Positions 21,952 through 35,287 of a stretch of DNA of 64,000 nt are shown piece after piece. Made by a program: the position numbers and the translations under genes. The notes beneath the pieces were generated by a model. It ran no database searches, was not told the origin of the DNA, and worked only from the letters and a program-made list of their open reading frames with translations. Position 1 is the first letter of the stretch, and each line of letters begins with the position of its first letter. Origin of the DNA: Entrophospora sp. SA101 (Eukaryota > Glomeromycota > Glomeromycetes > Entrophosporales > Entrophosporaceae); the NCBI GenBank assembly GCA_958430865.1, contig CAUDNR010003780.1, positions 1 to 64,000 of the forward strand. The letters run 5' to 3'.

Positions 21952-22419
21952 TTGGGTGATGCATTTGATTGTTATGCCAATGATAACATCAAATACCTTG
22001 CATTCTATTTAGACTCAGTAGATACAAGTCTTGGAGCAACTACAACATCAAGAACAGTAGATTGTAAAAAGAAGCAAGTTGCAGATGAACATGAGAAATA
22101 TGTAGAGAATGTACTTACAAAAAGCACATTCATGTTGAATATTGACAATTATCATAGATTCATGTCCAGAGACAATCTGATACTATCAGTACATCAAGCA
22201 CAAATCAGTATCCCTTATTTACTAAAACTTTGTTATTTCTAGAAAACCATCCACAAACATTTTTTGCAATTACATATATTGTGATTACACTAATTATACT
22301 AATTTGAATAATTGCAGTGCACTCATGTTATCACAATCATTGTCTACAAAGGTGTCAATCTAAATGTTGATATCTTGGACTATCTTCAAGTCGAATCAAA
22401 AAAAAAGTCAACACACTAA
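21952..22419 (+). pseudogene. Fragment of an unrecognised gene, possibly repeat-borne
   Basis: A 96-codon open frame (21952-22242) with non-biased composition includes GDAFDCYANDNIKYLAFYLD and SLGATTTSRTVDCKKKQVAD. A second block at 22318-22419, preceded by an AG acceptor, reads CTHVITIIVYKGVNLNVDIL. A GT at about 22188 could splice the two in phase. No ATG begins the first block, so it is a partial or 5'-truncated gene. I do not recognise the family. Confidence 0.35.
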
Positions 22420-23587
22420 AAGAAAGTATGATGAAAATATTAAATGAAAATCAATTTATCAAAAATAACAAAAATACAGTTGATGATGATTCGGGTAATG
22501 TTGAGTCAGCAACAGATGATGCAGCAACAATGGAAATTTTATTAGAACATGCAAAAAAAATTTTTTGGTTGTAAATTTTTATTTTTATTAAATAAATTTG
22601 CTTGATTTTTCATACATTGTTCATTTTTCATCTCAATCATGTATCTTAAATTTGTTGTGTTTACAATCATTTCATTGACATTCATTATATAAGGTCATTT
22701 GATTATATTGAGAGATATGGTCAAGAGAAGAGTTAGGAAGAGTTATTCCTCAACCAAGTCAAAACCAACCCTTTAAATAAATTTTCTAGTATATAGTAAA
22801 ATTTAATTTATTAGACTATTTCAATGGTTACTTTCAACTTCTTAAATTCATTAATAAAAAAATTGTTGGTGAAGTGATTGTTGACAAAATGAATCAAACC
22901 CATATTTATTTCTACACTATAAATTCACAATTTTAATTGGTCAATCAACAAATTGCATGGGTTAAAATTTGTGTTCCCTCCTGTTAATTTTTGTGTTCCC
23001 AGAACAATCTCTCTTGTTGGTAGGGATGGGAATGGTTCTGTTCAGTTTATAAACTGCCAGTTTGGCTAGTGAACCGCACTGACTGGTGGTTTACCACCAC
23101 GGTTTGAACTGTGGTTCAAATCCAAGCTTAACCACAGTTTTATAATTTTATTGGTGACCTATTTTTATAAAAATGAAAATTTTTTTTAAAAAACCAAATT
23201 ATTTGTTCCATCAATTAAGTCTATTTTAAACACCACTACTATCTATTCTCTTCATATTTGCTTGTGCTTTAAATTGTTTGCATCAAATAGCTGGAGTTCC
23301 GCCTAATCTCTATATCAAATTGTAGCACCATAATTCAATTAATTGTGATTGAAATATCTGTTAAAATCCTCCATAAGATTATAGAATTATGACCTCCTTC
23401 ATAAATTATGCACTTTAGTGACTGTCTCATCATGAACTTGCAATCCATACCATACAGCAATATTGAATATGTGGGAACCACAATGGTATAACCCTTATTA
23501 TTATTTGTAAAAACATTCATTTCTTATTTCCCCTCCAAATTATTTGAAAGTCATGCTCAAATTAGCCAATTGGAATATTGTAACCTA
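22420..23587. other. Unique segment, nothing firmly identified
   Basis: A short acidic frame runs on to about 22573 (with DDDSGNVESATDDAATMEI) and may be a further exon of the preceding fragment. 23080-23100 holds a perfect hairpin (TGGTGG/CCACCA with a TTTA loop) inside GGTTT/AACC-rich DNA. The rest is AT-rich. Confidence 0.35.
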
Positions 23588-23958
23588 GTGTTCCATGTCG
23601 CAATCCAAAAAAGGAAACAAAATGGTCGTAAAGGTGGTTGCAACCAGTGGTTGCAATCATTTTTATATGACGCAAAGGTGGTAGCAACCATCATCAAAAG
23701 TTGCAGCCGGTATCCTTATTGTAACCCACCCCAAAATTTAATTAATTTTCATGCACAACATTACCAATTGCTGCTGCACTGTCAGTTGCTATGCTCAATA
23801 TTTTTGATGATAAATCCAATTTTTCTATAGATGCTGGTCACAATTCTTGGTGATGGTTGCAACCATATTTGCGACATATAAAAATGGTTTGCGACACCTG
23901 ATTGCAACCACCTTTGCGACCACTTTGGTTTCCTTTTTTGGATTGCGACATGGAACAC
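23588..23958. mobile_element. Complete 371-bp MITE with ~60-bp terminal inverted repeats and TA target duplication
   Basis: Both ends read GTGTTCCATGTCGCAATCCA inward, continuing through an AAAAAGGAAAC block and TGGTCG(T/C)AAAGGTGGTTGCAA with few mismatches. The element is bracketed by TA at 23586-23587 and 23959-23960, the target duplication of Tc1/mariner/pogo-type transposases. The interior has further GGTTGCAACCA palindromes and no coding capacity for a transposase; an 86-codon frame is incidental. It is a non-autonomous element, presumably moved by a transposase elsewhere in the genome. The TIRs do not obviously match the decayed pogo-like gene in module B. Confidence 0.85.
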
Positions 23959-23960
23959 TA

Positions 23961-25411
23961 AATGTAAGACACCCCACTAAGCTATGATATAATATTGTTT
24001 ATTAACTTTTTTATTACATGTGTTTTTGGGTGCAACTTTTGTCAATGTAGTGTATTTGGCTTGAATTGTTGGAATGGTTCAGTAGCTCAGATCATGTGAT
24101 TGGTTTGAGTAGACTTATACATAAGCTCATGTGGCTTTTTTCACTTGTAAATTTTCATTTTTGTATGATTTTAGTTGGACAATGCAGTTTATTTTTTATA
24201 AATTTAAAGGATGATAAAACAAAAGAGATGATAGTAAAAGCTTCTCTTTCTTTCCTTATTAATCTGTTCCTGGATTGCTTCTATGGTTTCTTTAGTTGTT
24301 AGTGTTAGAGGTAAGACTCCACATGAGCCAGCTCACAAGCCAGCTCGTGAGGAGCTTTAATTAGAGGATTAATAGAAGTTTTAAAGTGGAGGCAGAAATT
24401 TTCCTTTCTCCAAGTAATTTGCAAAATTTTTTGTTGAATAAAAACATTTTGAATCTAGTGTTTAAAATTATTCACAACTTTTCAACATCCTCCAATTATT
24501 TGTGTTTGTTAATTGGTTTGTCCGATTTATATTAATATTTGATTTTATTTTTCGGGCTCTACTAAATTAATTATTTATCATAGATCTGGTTCTGTACTAA
24601 GCCAATCAACAATGCACAAGAAAATTCAGTGGTAAAGGTAAGGATGTTAGAAAAGGTTATATTCATATATAATGAACTTATTGAATAAAGATTCGGGTTT
24701 CTTATACTATTTAATATTGATATTGATATTAGCAAGGCTATGATGTTTTTTTAATAAAGAATTTTTGCACAAGTTTTTCGTGCTCTTGAAGTGGTTGAAC
24801 GCGAAGAAATTTACTTGGAGCATAACGTGATCAGTATTTTGTATTTGCACTAAATTTGATCTCTGACATTAATGTTCACTTGTCTGATTTTGTTGCAGTC
24901 TAACTACCTACCCCATAGGGCTTGAAGTTCGTTTTGATCATCGGAAATTTCTAAAAAGGCCAAGTTAGCTTTACACGATGTTTAACTTTTTATGAAATCC
25001 GTCTTTGAAATGCTCAAAGTTAGTCAAGTAAGTAGAACTTGCATAACAAGTGAAAGGTTTCCTCATAAAAAATTGCAATAGTTAACATAATTTTTTATTA
25101 TAAATAAGTTTATTATTATTGCTCAAACGCGTTGTGATTTTGTGGTTTTTTGGAGTTTAAAAAATGGGTTTGCAATTCGTCTTTGAAATACTCGGAAACC
25201 GTCAAGTGGACAAGCCTCGTGTACTAACAAAGTAAAAGTTGTTTTATACCAAACTGGGTCGTTTTAAGCTCAGTTTGTGGACAACTTTGAAAATCGGTTC
25301 CCTTCGCCCTTTGCTTTTAAACTTTTGGAATTTTAAGTATAAAATTACATTTTGATCTCTTCTTTTGGCATATTTTATAACACAATCATTATTGCTGTAT
25401 TTTAATATATA
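23961..25411. other. Unique segment: probable old repeat relics
   Basis: No gene supported. 24320-24355 has GAGCCAGCTCACAAGCCAGCTCGTGAGGAGC, a cluster of GCTC/GAGC dyads. 24925-25300 contains two related passages built round CGTCTTTGAAAT.CTC and GTCAAGT..A..AA, suggesting an internally duplicated decayed repeat. A 78-codon hydrophobic frame at 24066-24302 (+) is not accepted as a gene. Confidence 0.35.
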
Positions 25412-26534
25412 CTATTATTATTATTATTATCCGTTCAAGCTTGAATCTGGCAGATTATCCGTCCAATCCGTTCGATCTGGCAAATTCTACAGATTATTCA
25501 GATTATCCGATGAAATCCGGATTGATATATTTTGTACGATGATCGGATGACGGAGAGGTAAATAACGGATCATAAGATGAACGGATATCTATCATCACTA
25601 TTTGTGTCCAGCAAGAACAGATGTTAAGCCAGCAATGAAACCAGAATTTGAACGAACCTCCACCATTAAAGTCAAGTACAACTGATGCTCCGCCAGAAAA
25701 ACTGTAGTAGTGACAAGTAAAAGTAAATAAGTGGTTAAATAGTGCAGGCGTTTGAGAAAATTGACATTTACATCAAGAAAACAATGGTTAATGTGTCATG
25801 TATATCACCAGCATTGTTACATCATTTCCCTAATTTTATGTTTTTCAAATACTGGCAAAGCCATACTTTCAGGCACAAGCCGGGCAGCTTCACAAATTGC
25901 TGACAAGTCGCCCCAAGCATTGGTTAAGATGATCAGCTAGAATGACTAGATTAATTATAAATGATTTTATTTAAATTAACTACTATTCTAGGACAAAACA
26001 CTCAAAATTGATTGATAAATTTTTTTTTTAAAAGCAAAATTTTATTTAGATTTTTTTTTTTTTTTTTTTTGGTAAAAATCTTTTAAACGAATCAACGAAA
26101 AATGACGAGACTTTATTTTTGGAATTTTATTTTGGAAATAAATTATAAATAAAAGTTTTTATGGATGAAAAAAAAGAAAAATTGATTATTAATTCACATG
26201 TATAACATATATAACACATATAGATATATATATATAAATGCTGTTAATATACATATAAAATTATTAATTATTAATTGTAATATCAAAACGCAATATAAAA
26301 TAAAAATAAAATAATATAATATATATATATATGAGTGTGTATGTATATATGTGTGTGTGTGTGTGTATATATGTATAATATTATATATATATATATATAT
26401 ATTAATTAATTTTTTTTATTGTGTTTTTTTATCTCCTTTTATCTTCTTTATCTATCACTTCTCACTTTCCTTTGTTATACAAATAAAAAAACGTAATTAG
26501 TTACCAACAAACCATCATCACACATCATCTTTAA
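25412..26534. other. 3' flank of PP2C copy 2
   Basis: Reverse complement of 2233-3355: the CGGATAATC-type repeat relic at the left end, then poly-T at about 26051-26069, then the (TA)n/(TG)n microsatellite at about 26307-26402. No gene. Confidence 0.55.
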
Positions 26535-27141
26535 TTATTTTTTTTTAGATAAATTACTTTTATGATTATTATTAATATTGTCATTATTGTTGGTACTGTC
26601 ATTATTGTTGGTACTGTCATTATTGTTGGTATTAATATTAATAGGAATGTTATTATCAACAATAGTATTATTGGTAGCACCAACAACAGTGATAGGTGTT
26701 GTGGGAATGATTGGTTGTCCTTGATTATCATAATTATTGATATCATCTTCAATACTTCCAGTACTTCTACCACTATTTGGGCGAGTATCAATGTCTGGGC
26801 TCTCAGGAATTTCTAAATCTTGTTCGTTCTCATCATCCATACTACCGTAATCTTCTGTGTGACCTCTTGGCTCGACTTCATCGGAAAAATCAGGACCTAA
26901 AGAACCATAGCGATTAGCCATCCAATCATACCAGTCATCCAAACTCTTGCCATTAAGAAAACCAACAATAACGACAGTCATGTTGTCACAGCCAATACCA
27001 CCAAGTTCACTATCTTTTGCCAAGCAACGATCCATCAAATTTTCACAAGCAATTTTTAAAGATCTTTTCGTACATAACTCATGACGAATAAAACTAACAA
27101 CTTTCTGTGACGTTAAACAATCCCAAATCCCTAATAATTAG

Positions 27142-27172
<31 letters not shown>

Positions 27173-28428
27173 TGATTATTAATTATTAATAGATTGATAT
27201 TAATGTGTTTGAGAATAATTAATTATCAATTTTTCAATTGATCAATTTTGCAAAATCTTGATAATTACCGTCACAAGCTAAAACCAAGAATTCTGTTTTA
27301 TTAGGCTCTATCTTGATCTTTTGGACATCGGGGTATGCTATATACGATAACACACATATAAATAAATATAAATATAACAAATAATTGTTTATATGCACAA
27401 TATGCATGAAATTTAATGTATCTGTTTACCTGTCACGATTTGTTCTTCTGGGCCAAAATTTGTATTTTGTTTAAATTCAAAATCACCAATAGCGCGTGAT
27501 AAAGCCAAATTACCATTAACACGGCCAAATTCAACAAATCCACCAGCTTTATGAATACGACTACTTTCTCCTATAATGTAATTATGTTTTTTGAGTATTA
27601 GTGAATAATAAATACAAGTATATAGTGAGTTTATTAAACTAATTGAATAATTTAATTTACCCGGATTTACAGGTTTGTGGTCGTTTGACATGTCTCTTGC
27701 AGTGCCGTCTATACTTATGACTGCCCTAGAATCACCGGCATTTCCCTGAAATATTCATATCACCATCATATATTAATTTATTTATATATTTTCATACTAT
27801 TTATATATTATAATTATACATTATTGTTATCACTGACACAACTTACAACATAAATATAATTATCAGGGGTTATTACTGAAATTACTGCAGTACATCCAGA
27901 AGGATCTTTTGCAAATTGTGGATCTAATATAATAATGATAAGAATGATAAAATATAAAAAAGGAAATATATGTCATAATTATGCAATTATACAATTATAA
28001 AATATATCAAATGTATATATATCCCAATCTCGTACCTTTTCTTAAATCGTCATCGATCGCTAAAAACCCGCTTTTTATTGCATTTTCAATATTTGTTGGA
28101 AAGTTTGTGTCACCTGCAATTTTCTGATGAAGATTTGAACCGCTATATCTTGCAACATTTTGTCCTGTCATAACAATAAATAATATTATTAAAATATTAC
28201 ATATAAAAACCATAACCTACATAATACGCTAGTATAAATACCTCCATGACCATCATAAACACCAAAGAAACTATAACCTGGACGATTAGCAAGTTCAAGT
28301 TCAGTAGTGTGAGCATCCTCCATACTGATACGCCAGCCTTGCATTGCTGAAGAGGCAAATACAAGCCTGGCATCGTTGCGAATATCTGAAGTTTTATCTT
28401 TAACTGGTTCTGATAATGTTTGCCCCAT
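26535..28428 (-). CDS. PP2C-type Ser/Thr protein phosphatase (Ptc2/Ptc3-like), copy 2
   Basis: Same 427-aa product as copy 1. Exons are 28428-28242, 28164-28036, 27923-27847, 27745-27661, 27570-27430, 27337-27269 and 27130-26535. All catalytic motifs (MED, YDGHGG, DSRAV, LACDG, DNMTV) are intact and no amino-acid difference was seen in the long open blocks. Its 5' end faces module B, so its promoter neighbourhood differs from that of copy 1 beyond about 340 bases upstream. Confidence 0.95.
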
Positions 28429-28836
28429 TTTTGGTTTTGCTTGTTATGTATATTGTCACAAACGTTATTGTCGTAATATTATTTTATTATTACTATATAA
28501 ACCTTTTCCCAAATTAAAGAATTCTGATTTGATTTTTTTGATTTGGAAAAATAAAATATATTTATAATATATTAATATTTTTTATATTATATATAATTTA
28601 TTAATAGATATTAGTGATGAAATATATGTATGTATTGTATGTATTGATGTATCGATGACGAAATATATAGATGATGAAATGTAAAATGATATAATATAAT
28701 GATGATAATAATGATTTATATATATATATTAAAGAATATTCTATATTAAATAAATAAATGATAAAATAATGAACGTACTTGAATACTTAAATATCTTCTT
28801 CCCTTTTATTTAAAAATTTTTAACTAATAATAATAG

Positions 28837-30389
28837 CGGAGTAATTTTTTTATTTGACATAAAATTTTTTTCTTTTTAGAAAAAAAAATAAAAAAATTAA
28901 AAAAGAAAGTTTATTTATTATACAAAAAAAATATTTATATATTGTATATTACGTAAAGATGTACTTTATTATACAATCAATATAAAATAATTGAAAATTT
29001 TTTTTTGTTCTTTAAAGAAGGAGGCACAATAGTAAGGTTGCACAGAGAATTTAATTATTTTTTTTTATTTATTTATTATTTGAACCATAAATTAAACTTT
29101 TTAGATACATAATAATTTCCGGTTTTTCCGCAAAATAATTACAGTTTAATATTAATATTAATTAATTTGTGTTTCAGAATTCCAAAGCATCATTTATAAT
29201 AATAACCATAGTCATAATGATAAATCAGAGAAATTCATAGAAAAAAAAATGAGTAAATAGCAAATCGGATTTTTTTACGAGTTTATAATATTTTTAGCGA
29301 TTACACGTAATACGTATACGTACGTATATGAGTACAAGCAAACGTATAGATCAAGTTTGTGTTTTTAATCTAACTGCTTATATAAATGACGAAAGAGGAT
29401 TTCCTTGATGTTAATTCGTGATCCATAACTCTAATTCCAATATGTCTTCTTCTAGGTCACTCACAATCTGCTGAAGTCGCAATTGATGAATGGTAATTTG
29501 CTTTCGTAAACCAAGATCAACCAATTTATGGTTTACTATCACATATTATGTGACATATATTATTGTTGCAAATTTTTTTTATGAATACGTAATGCATTTG
29601 CGCACATGGTTGGTAAATACTTGTATTTATTTTACCATTTTTTATTTGTCTCATATTTATATGATAAAAATATTATTATCTTTAACTCTCAAGGTCTGCT
29701 ATTGTTGGTTAGTTGTTATTCTATTAGGTCTTTTATTAATAAACAAAATAAAAATAATTCTGATTTGATTTACTAAAATATTTGTTAAATTTCACCATTA
29801 ACAATTAAATCAAAAATCATAAGTAAAAACTCCAATTCCCGGATTTTTTGTTTGTAAAATGTATGTGGCTAATGAAAAGAAAACAATAATAAACAAATAA
29901 TTTTTTTTTGATGAGTCATTCGTCCCTAACCATAATAATAAAATAGTCCAACATTATTTTTCTGTAATTTCTATGTAGAAAACTTTTTGTACCTTCGAGA
30001 ATTTCCAAATTCCAAATTTAAACTTTAACTAGATTTCTAAAATTTCCATTGTACAAATAAATAAAATCTATTTGGAAACAATGTTATTATTACATGCGAT
30101 GATGAGATATCATGGAAATAAAAAAAAAAAGGAAATTTTGAATTTACAAAAGACCGGAATATGTCACAGGTGATAAGTATCACATGTCAGAAATTTTCTA
30201 TAAAATTTTTTTATTACTTTTATTACAAAATTTTATTTAAAAAACAATTAAAGACCCTGTCTAGTCTCAAATGAGTTCTTCTAGTATTAGAAACAGCATT
30301 GACCTATTAAATCCAAATATTGATGCAAAAAATAAATAAATTTATAGTCAATTGTCAACATGTCGAGGAAGAATTAGTAGTATTAAAAG
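28837..30389. other. Intergenic DNA, module B copy 2
   Basis: Equivalent of 3356-4908; it carries the same 36-residue leucine-rich relic on the minus strand (29411-29521). No gene supported. Confidence 0.4.
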
Positions 30390-30962
30390 TTACTGAACGA
30401 ATCCCTAAAACTACTTGAAATTAGGGTCGATAACCAAGTCCCTAAAGTTTTGGTGGTCAAAGATAATAGAGATGCTGGTATCATTTCTCTTGATCCAGGA
30501 ACGAGAACTTTCATAGCCCCGTGTAGTATGAGTGGTGGGAAAGAGACGTAGGTATAATATAATACTTGTGCTTGCATTCTTATTATGATAGATATAGAAT
30601 CCGTGAAAATTCGTAAAATGATTATGTGGTGGCCGCCACGTTGTTTTGCTCCCCGAGTTTAAAACACAAGACATGGTATAGAGAAAATTAGTTCTAAAAA
30701 CTGCAAGACAAATGTTGACCTGGTGACATCACCGGTTTAAACAACATCTGCTCCATAAATTCCGCGAATTCATCACGTGCTGCGCCGCTCGCCGAAATTT
30801 TATGCAGATCTTACCTTTGTTTCCAAATTTGTAAAAGGTCTGCGGTAAATCGTGAAAATAAATCTATTTAGGAATTTCATATCAAAAATGGAAATAGTCT
30901 TTAGATGATCGGTGTCATCTGCACACTAATACTAATAAAGCGTGTGGATGTGGATGCTCATA
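30390..30962 (+). pseudogene. Decayed Fanzor/TnpB-like gene, copy 2
   Basis: Identical copy of the relic at 4909-5481. The RuvC-I block DPGTRTF has its Asp codon at 30492, the LLPEFKTQDM block is near 30640-30680, and the MLTW/HHRF block with its in-frame stop is near 30705-30770. The same disabling stops are present, so decay preceded the duplication. Confidence 0.72.
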
Positions 30963-32432
30963 GGCAGAAGTTTGTATTATCTTTGTAATTTAATTGGTCA
31001 ATTTTATTGGATGATATTAAAATAAATTCACTTAATTACGAAGCTACTACTGCCATTATTTTTCAATTATTATTATCACAATTCTTATTAGTCGATCTTA
31101 TGCAGTAGCAAACAACTCTTTCCTCTATTCAAAAAATTCAAGTCACTTGATATTAATTTAAAATCAAAAAATCCTTTAATGAATTTGAAACAAGGATCAA
31201 TCTTAAAGGTGTAACATTAAAGTTATGAAATACATACTGTTTTTTAAAAATGTTAAAATATTACTTCTAAATATCTAATTATATGCAGAATGATAATATA
31301 TTTACTCATTCTGTTGTGTTATTATAGTTAATATAGCAATATCAGCATTAAAATAGATTCTTATTAGAGCTTTCTAGGAATCAGCAAAAGCGGAGAACAA
31401 CTATTTTTAACTTTCCTCAAAATAGACAAAGAAATACATGGTAGTGGTATTATTACAACATAATATTACTAATAGAAAGATTCGTCTTCAATTGAAAGAT
31501 CCACCTGTATGTTAGGTAGATTCGATGCGTTATGCACTGTATTATGATTATTTTCATATTTAATATTAACTATTAATTATTTTGATCTTACAAGATCGTA
31601 TTTTTATATTTAATTGTTTATTAAATCATTTTTTCATGATATTTATTATAAATTGCATACTGACGTTGTTATTATTATATTCTTAGATGATTTAATTTAG
31701 TCAAAAATTGATACTTGAGATTGTTTTTTTATTACATACTATCTTGTTATATTTTTAGATGATCCAATAAATATATCCAACATCAAGCTTCAATTAAGAG
31801 TGGGCAGATAGATATGAGGGCTTTAATTTCGACTTCATGTATAGTTAGTTCATAATAATAATGTTTTTGTACTTTTTTATTTATATTTTTCAAAAAAAAA
31901 AATTAAATAAACAAATTTTTATTTTTAAATCTATTACTATTACTATTATAATTGTCTGTATGATTTCAGTAACTAAAACACGTTTTACCATTAATTAAAC
32001 ACGTTTTACCATTAATTAAAACAAGTTTTACCATTAGTTAAAACACGTTTTACCATTAACTAAAATCAGTATCGATTCAGTATCGATTCCATACTGACTC
32101 CGTACTTTTGATACGGAAATTGATACGGAAATTTGCAGATTTAGTTAATAAAAGAATAAAACAAATTGGCTCACAAAAGTAAACTTTTTTGTTCCTTGGG
32201 ATGACTTAGTATTGTATATTAAATACACATATATTACAATAATTAGAACTGTTAAAAGTTCCGGATTCTTAGTTAAAAATCAACAGATACAATTGATTTT
32301 ACAGTTAACCTTCGGGAATTGGGTAGTTGCACGTGATACATTAAAAACATCATACCATTTTATTATGTATTATTTATATATTAAAAAATTAATCTGTTCC
32401 ACTGAATTCATTTTTTTAAATTAATATATCGG
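30963..32432. other. Intergenic DNA with the four-copy 22-bp tandem repeat
   Basis: Equivalent of 5482-6951. The tandem AAAACACGTTTTACCATTAA repeat is at 31971-32065. Nothing coding is supported. Confidence 0.5.
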
Positions 32433-33606
32433 TCAAAGAGCATTAACTTGTTTTAATTGTTCTCTAGAAATTTCATGTAACAAAAGGACGTGGACAACTT
32501 CCAAACCTTTTAAAGCTTCGTTAGCACTTATTATTACTAGCTCATCTTCATCTTCATTATTATCAATGGGTACTTCTGTTCGTTTTTTATATATTTCAGT
32601 AAGTTCTTCAACAATTTTATCATCATCAGAATTTTTTCTTCTTATAGATTATTTTAAAAGTTGTAAGCATCTGAGTATGCTCATCTAATGTTGCTAGGGA
32701 TATTGGTTAATTCGGTATTAATAGCAGAAGAATTTTAATATGATCAGCAATTATGGATGATTTCCTTCATATAGTAATTATTACTATAAAAAAGATTATC
32801 AAAGGATATGAAAAATTGCAATCCTTCAACTTGTTCTCGAAAAGTTGACGTTCGAAATAAGTATCAGAGTGATTTCTTGCAGGCTCTTGAACTTGATTTA
32901 GGATCCATTTAATATGCAAATTACAATAATGTTTCTTGAATGACATAACAATTCCAACATACATTGGTTGATTTTTGAATGGTATTTGGGGAAGAAAATG
33001 AACATCAACATTCGAAAGAACCAAACCATTTGTCTTGTGGCATGGTCAATTATCAAGGAGCAATAATACCTACTGGTTTCCATATTTTGAGCAACCTCCT
33101 CTATTGAATTCTTGAAAAAACATCAAAGCCTGTGTACTATTATGATATGTCATCAAGTTTAAAATTAATGAAAACATTGTGCTTTTTGGGAATTTCCAAT
33201 TATTAAGGAATCTAATTCATGAGTCACATCAGCAACAAAGCAATACCAACTCCTTCTTTATTTGCTTTTGCAACCAGAAAGTCTCAGCATGGCTAATGCT
33301 CTATCTGGCTTTAATCTGTAAAAAAACTCCCGTTTCATCCATATTGTATATTCTTTCACGTGTATGACAGCCTTCACATATACTTTTCAACAACGGTAAG
33401 GCATTAGTGATGTCCATGAAATGAAGCTTCTGGTGACGGATTCCATTACGTTTTTTATATTATTTGAGCCATTCAGCAGAAAATTCCAATGTTCTACCTG
33501 AAACTCCCAAGCCATCTGCTAAATTGTTTGGCTTTTCAACCAAAATAGCTTCTTTACTTAAAATAGCTTTGTCTCAGTAGATTTAAGTAAACTCCTTTTC
33601 AATCAT
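32433..33606 (-). pseudogene. Decayed pogo/Tigger-like transposase, copy 2
   Basis: Identical copy of the relic at 6952-8125. It has the same HTH block, NMDETGVF, PCHKTNGLVLSN, MSFKKHY and acidic C-terminal tail, with the same stops and frameshifts. Confidence 0.85.
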
Positions 33607-33925
33607 CTGCAAACAAATAAGCAAAATTCATATTTTTTGGAATTACTTTACTTTTGAAGGCACTTTATTTAAAAGTAATAAAAAATACGAGTGTTATTTG
33701 TGAGAACAATTAATTAATTACAAATTGTTAAAATATAAATTTCTTTGAATTTCATTGGTCATACCATTTTCTCACGATAGTTTCCACTCGTCTAAAGTCC
33801 ACACATACACATATATATTGATATAAATGACATCATGGAAAAAATGCGATTGCTTGGAATTATTTTTTTGCAACGAAATGTGGTACACTTTTGTCCAGCA
33901 TGGCGTTTCATGGCCAACACTGGAC

Positions 33926-34189
33926 CTATATGGGGTCTGGACAATAGAAACGGACCATGTTGTGAAAATGATGTTTTGAGAAAATTTAAAAAAAAGATCT
34001 GCATTTCAAGTAATTTACTATTGTTTTTAAAACTTTAATGGAGGGTATCTCAAAGTTTTATTAAGCAAAGTGGGTATGGTTTCTAAGCCAAAAATGTTCT
34101 ACATGAGGAATTACATATAATAGTGATACTAACTCAAAATTGCTTTTTTCACAACATGGTCCGTTTCTATTGTCCCACACTCCATATAG
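33926..34189. mobile_element. Inverted-repeat (MITE-like) element, copy 2
   Basis: Same 43/44-bp arms as at 8445-8708, round a 177-bp non-coding interior; core GGACAATAGAAACGGACCAT. Confidence 0.65.
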
Positions 34190-35287
34190 TTTGCAGGGTC
34201 TTGTTAGTGTACACACTGTGGCCAAACCTTGCAATTGAAGCTACTTACGCGGAGATAGTAAAAAAATATTGGTTAGATCTCATGATGGTAAAAGTAATAG
34301 TAATCGCAGTTATATTATTCGAAATTTCTTTGTGTCATAATTACTTCATATTCTGCTGCTCGAAAGTTTTGCGATATGCAAAACGATAGCAAAAGGACGA
34401 GGATAAAAACAAGAAAGATATTTATTTTTCTATTTTTCGTAACAAATTCTTACTAGTGCTTATATCCCAGTGGTGCTTGCATTCCAGATAATATAGTAAT
34501 ACAATTTGGTACAATTATATATCAAGCATAAGTAACAATGGAAAGATACAATTTTTTTTAGTTTAGTTATCTTGCCATCATTTCATGATTTTTATTCTTT
34601 GATGAGTATAGCAGTTTCGTACAAATATAGAACATCAATGAGGGAATTAATGCATGTTAAATTTTAACACAACTTGGGTTGATGTGATTTTAACGCACTT
34701 TCTCTTGAATTTGGAACCATTGATGATAGTGGCCAAATTCTTATTAACATACTATTGATATTAATCTAGAATGCCTTTTCATGGAATGCCATCTGATTTT
34801 CTATGCCCACATCAATCTTTCCTTTATTATGTTTTACTTGGTATGAAAAATGTATGTTATTCCATAAAAACACCATTATTTTTTTTTATATATCATAATT
34901 CTTTGATATAACAAATTATTCAATAAAATAATAGTGATATTGAAACTATTTGAATCTTTTCTTAAACTCTGTTATTAATAACTGTTAAATTTTCTGCTTT
35001 ATTTAAAATTAGAAAATATTAAAAAAATTACAAACAATTAAAATCAATATATATATATATATTATATGTATATATGTATATATGTATATATAATTAAAAA
35101 ATTTAGAATTCAAAATTTTCTTTGAAATAACAAATTAGAAAATTAAAAATCAAAAATGAATAATGTAAAAAAAATGTAATCAACTAAATTTCAGAAATAA
35201 AATAATCTAAAAATAATCTAAACGTAAAATTATTAAATATACTAACCAAAAATAGACAAATTATAAATCTAACAAATATATTATTTA
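34190..35287. other. 3' flank of membrane-protein gene, copy 2
   Basis: Equivalent of 8709-9806; AT-rich with the (TATG/TA)n microsatellite, no gene. Confidence 0.4.

Larger units (their letters stand above)
25412..28836 (-). repeat. Module P, copy 2 (reverse complement of 1-3355)
   Basis: Position x in copy 1 corresponds to 28767 minus x here. The open reading frames are identical. It is bounded by CTATTATTATTA on the left and TAATAATAATAG on the right, an inverted 12-base pair. About 70 bases at 28767-28836 lie beyond the part visible in copy 1 and recur at the equivalent place in copy 3 (62782-62851). Confidence 0.95.

Noticed and set aside
24066..24302. 78-codon frame; also a tRNA-like AGTAGCTCAG word near 24080
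   Set aside because: The frame is hydrophobic and low in information; the word lacks the anticodon arm and T-arm of a tRNA.
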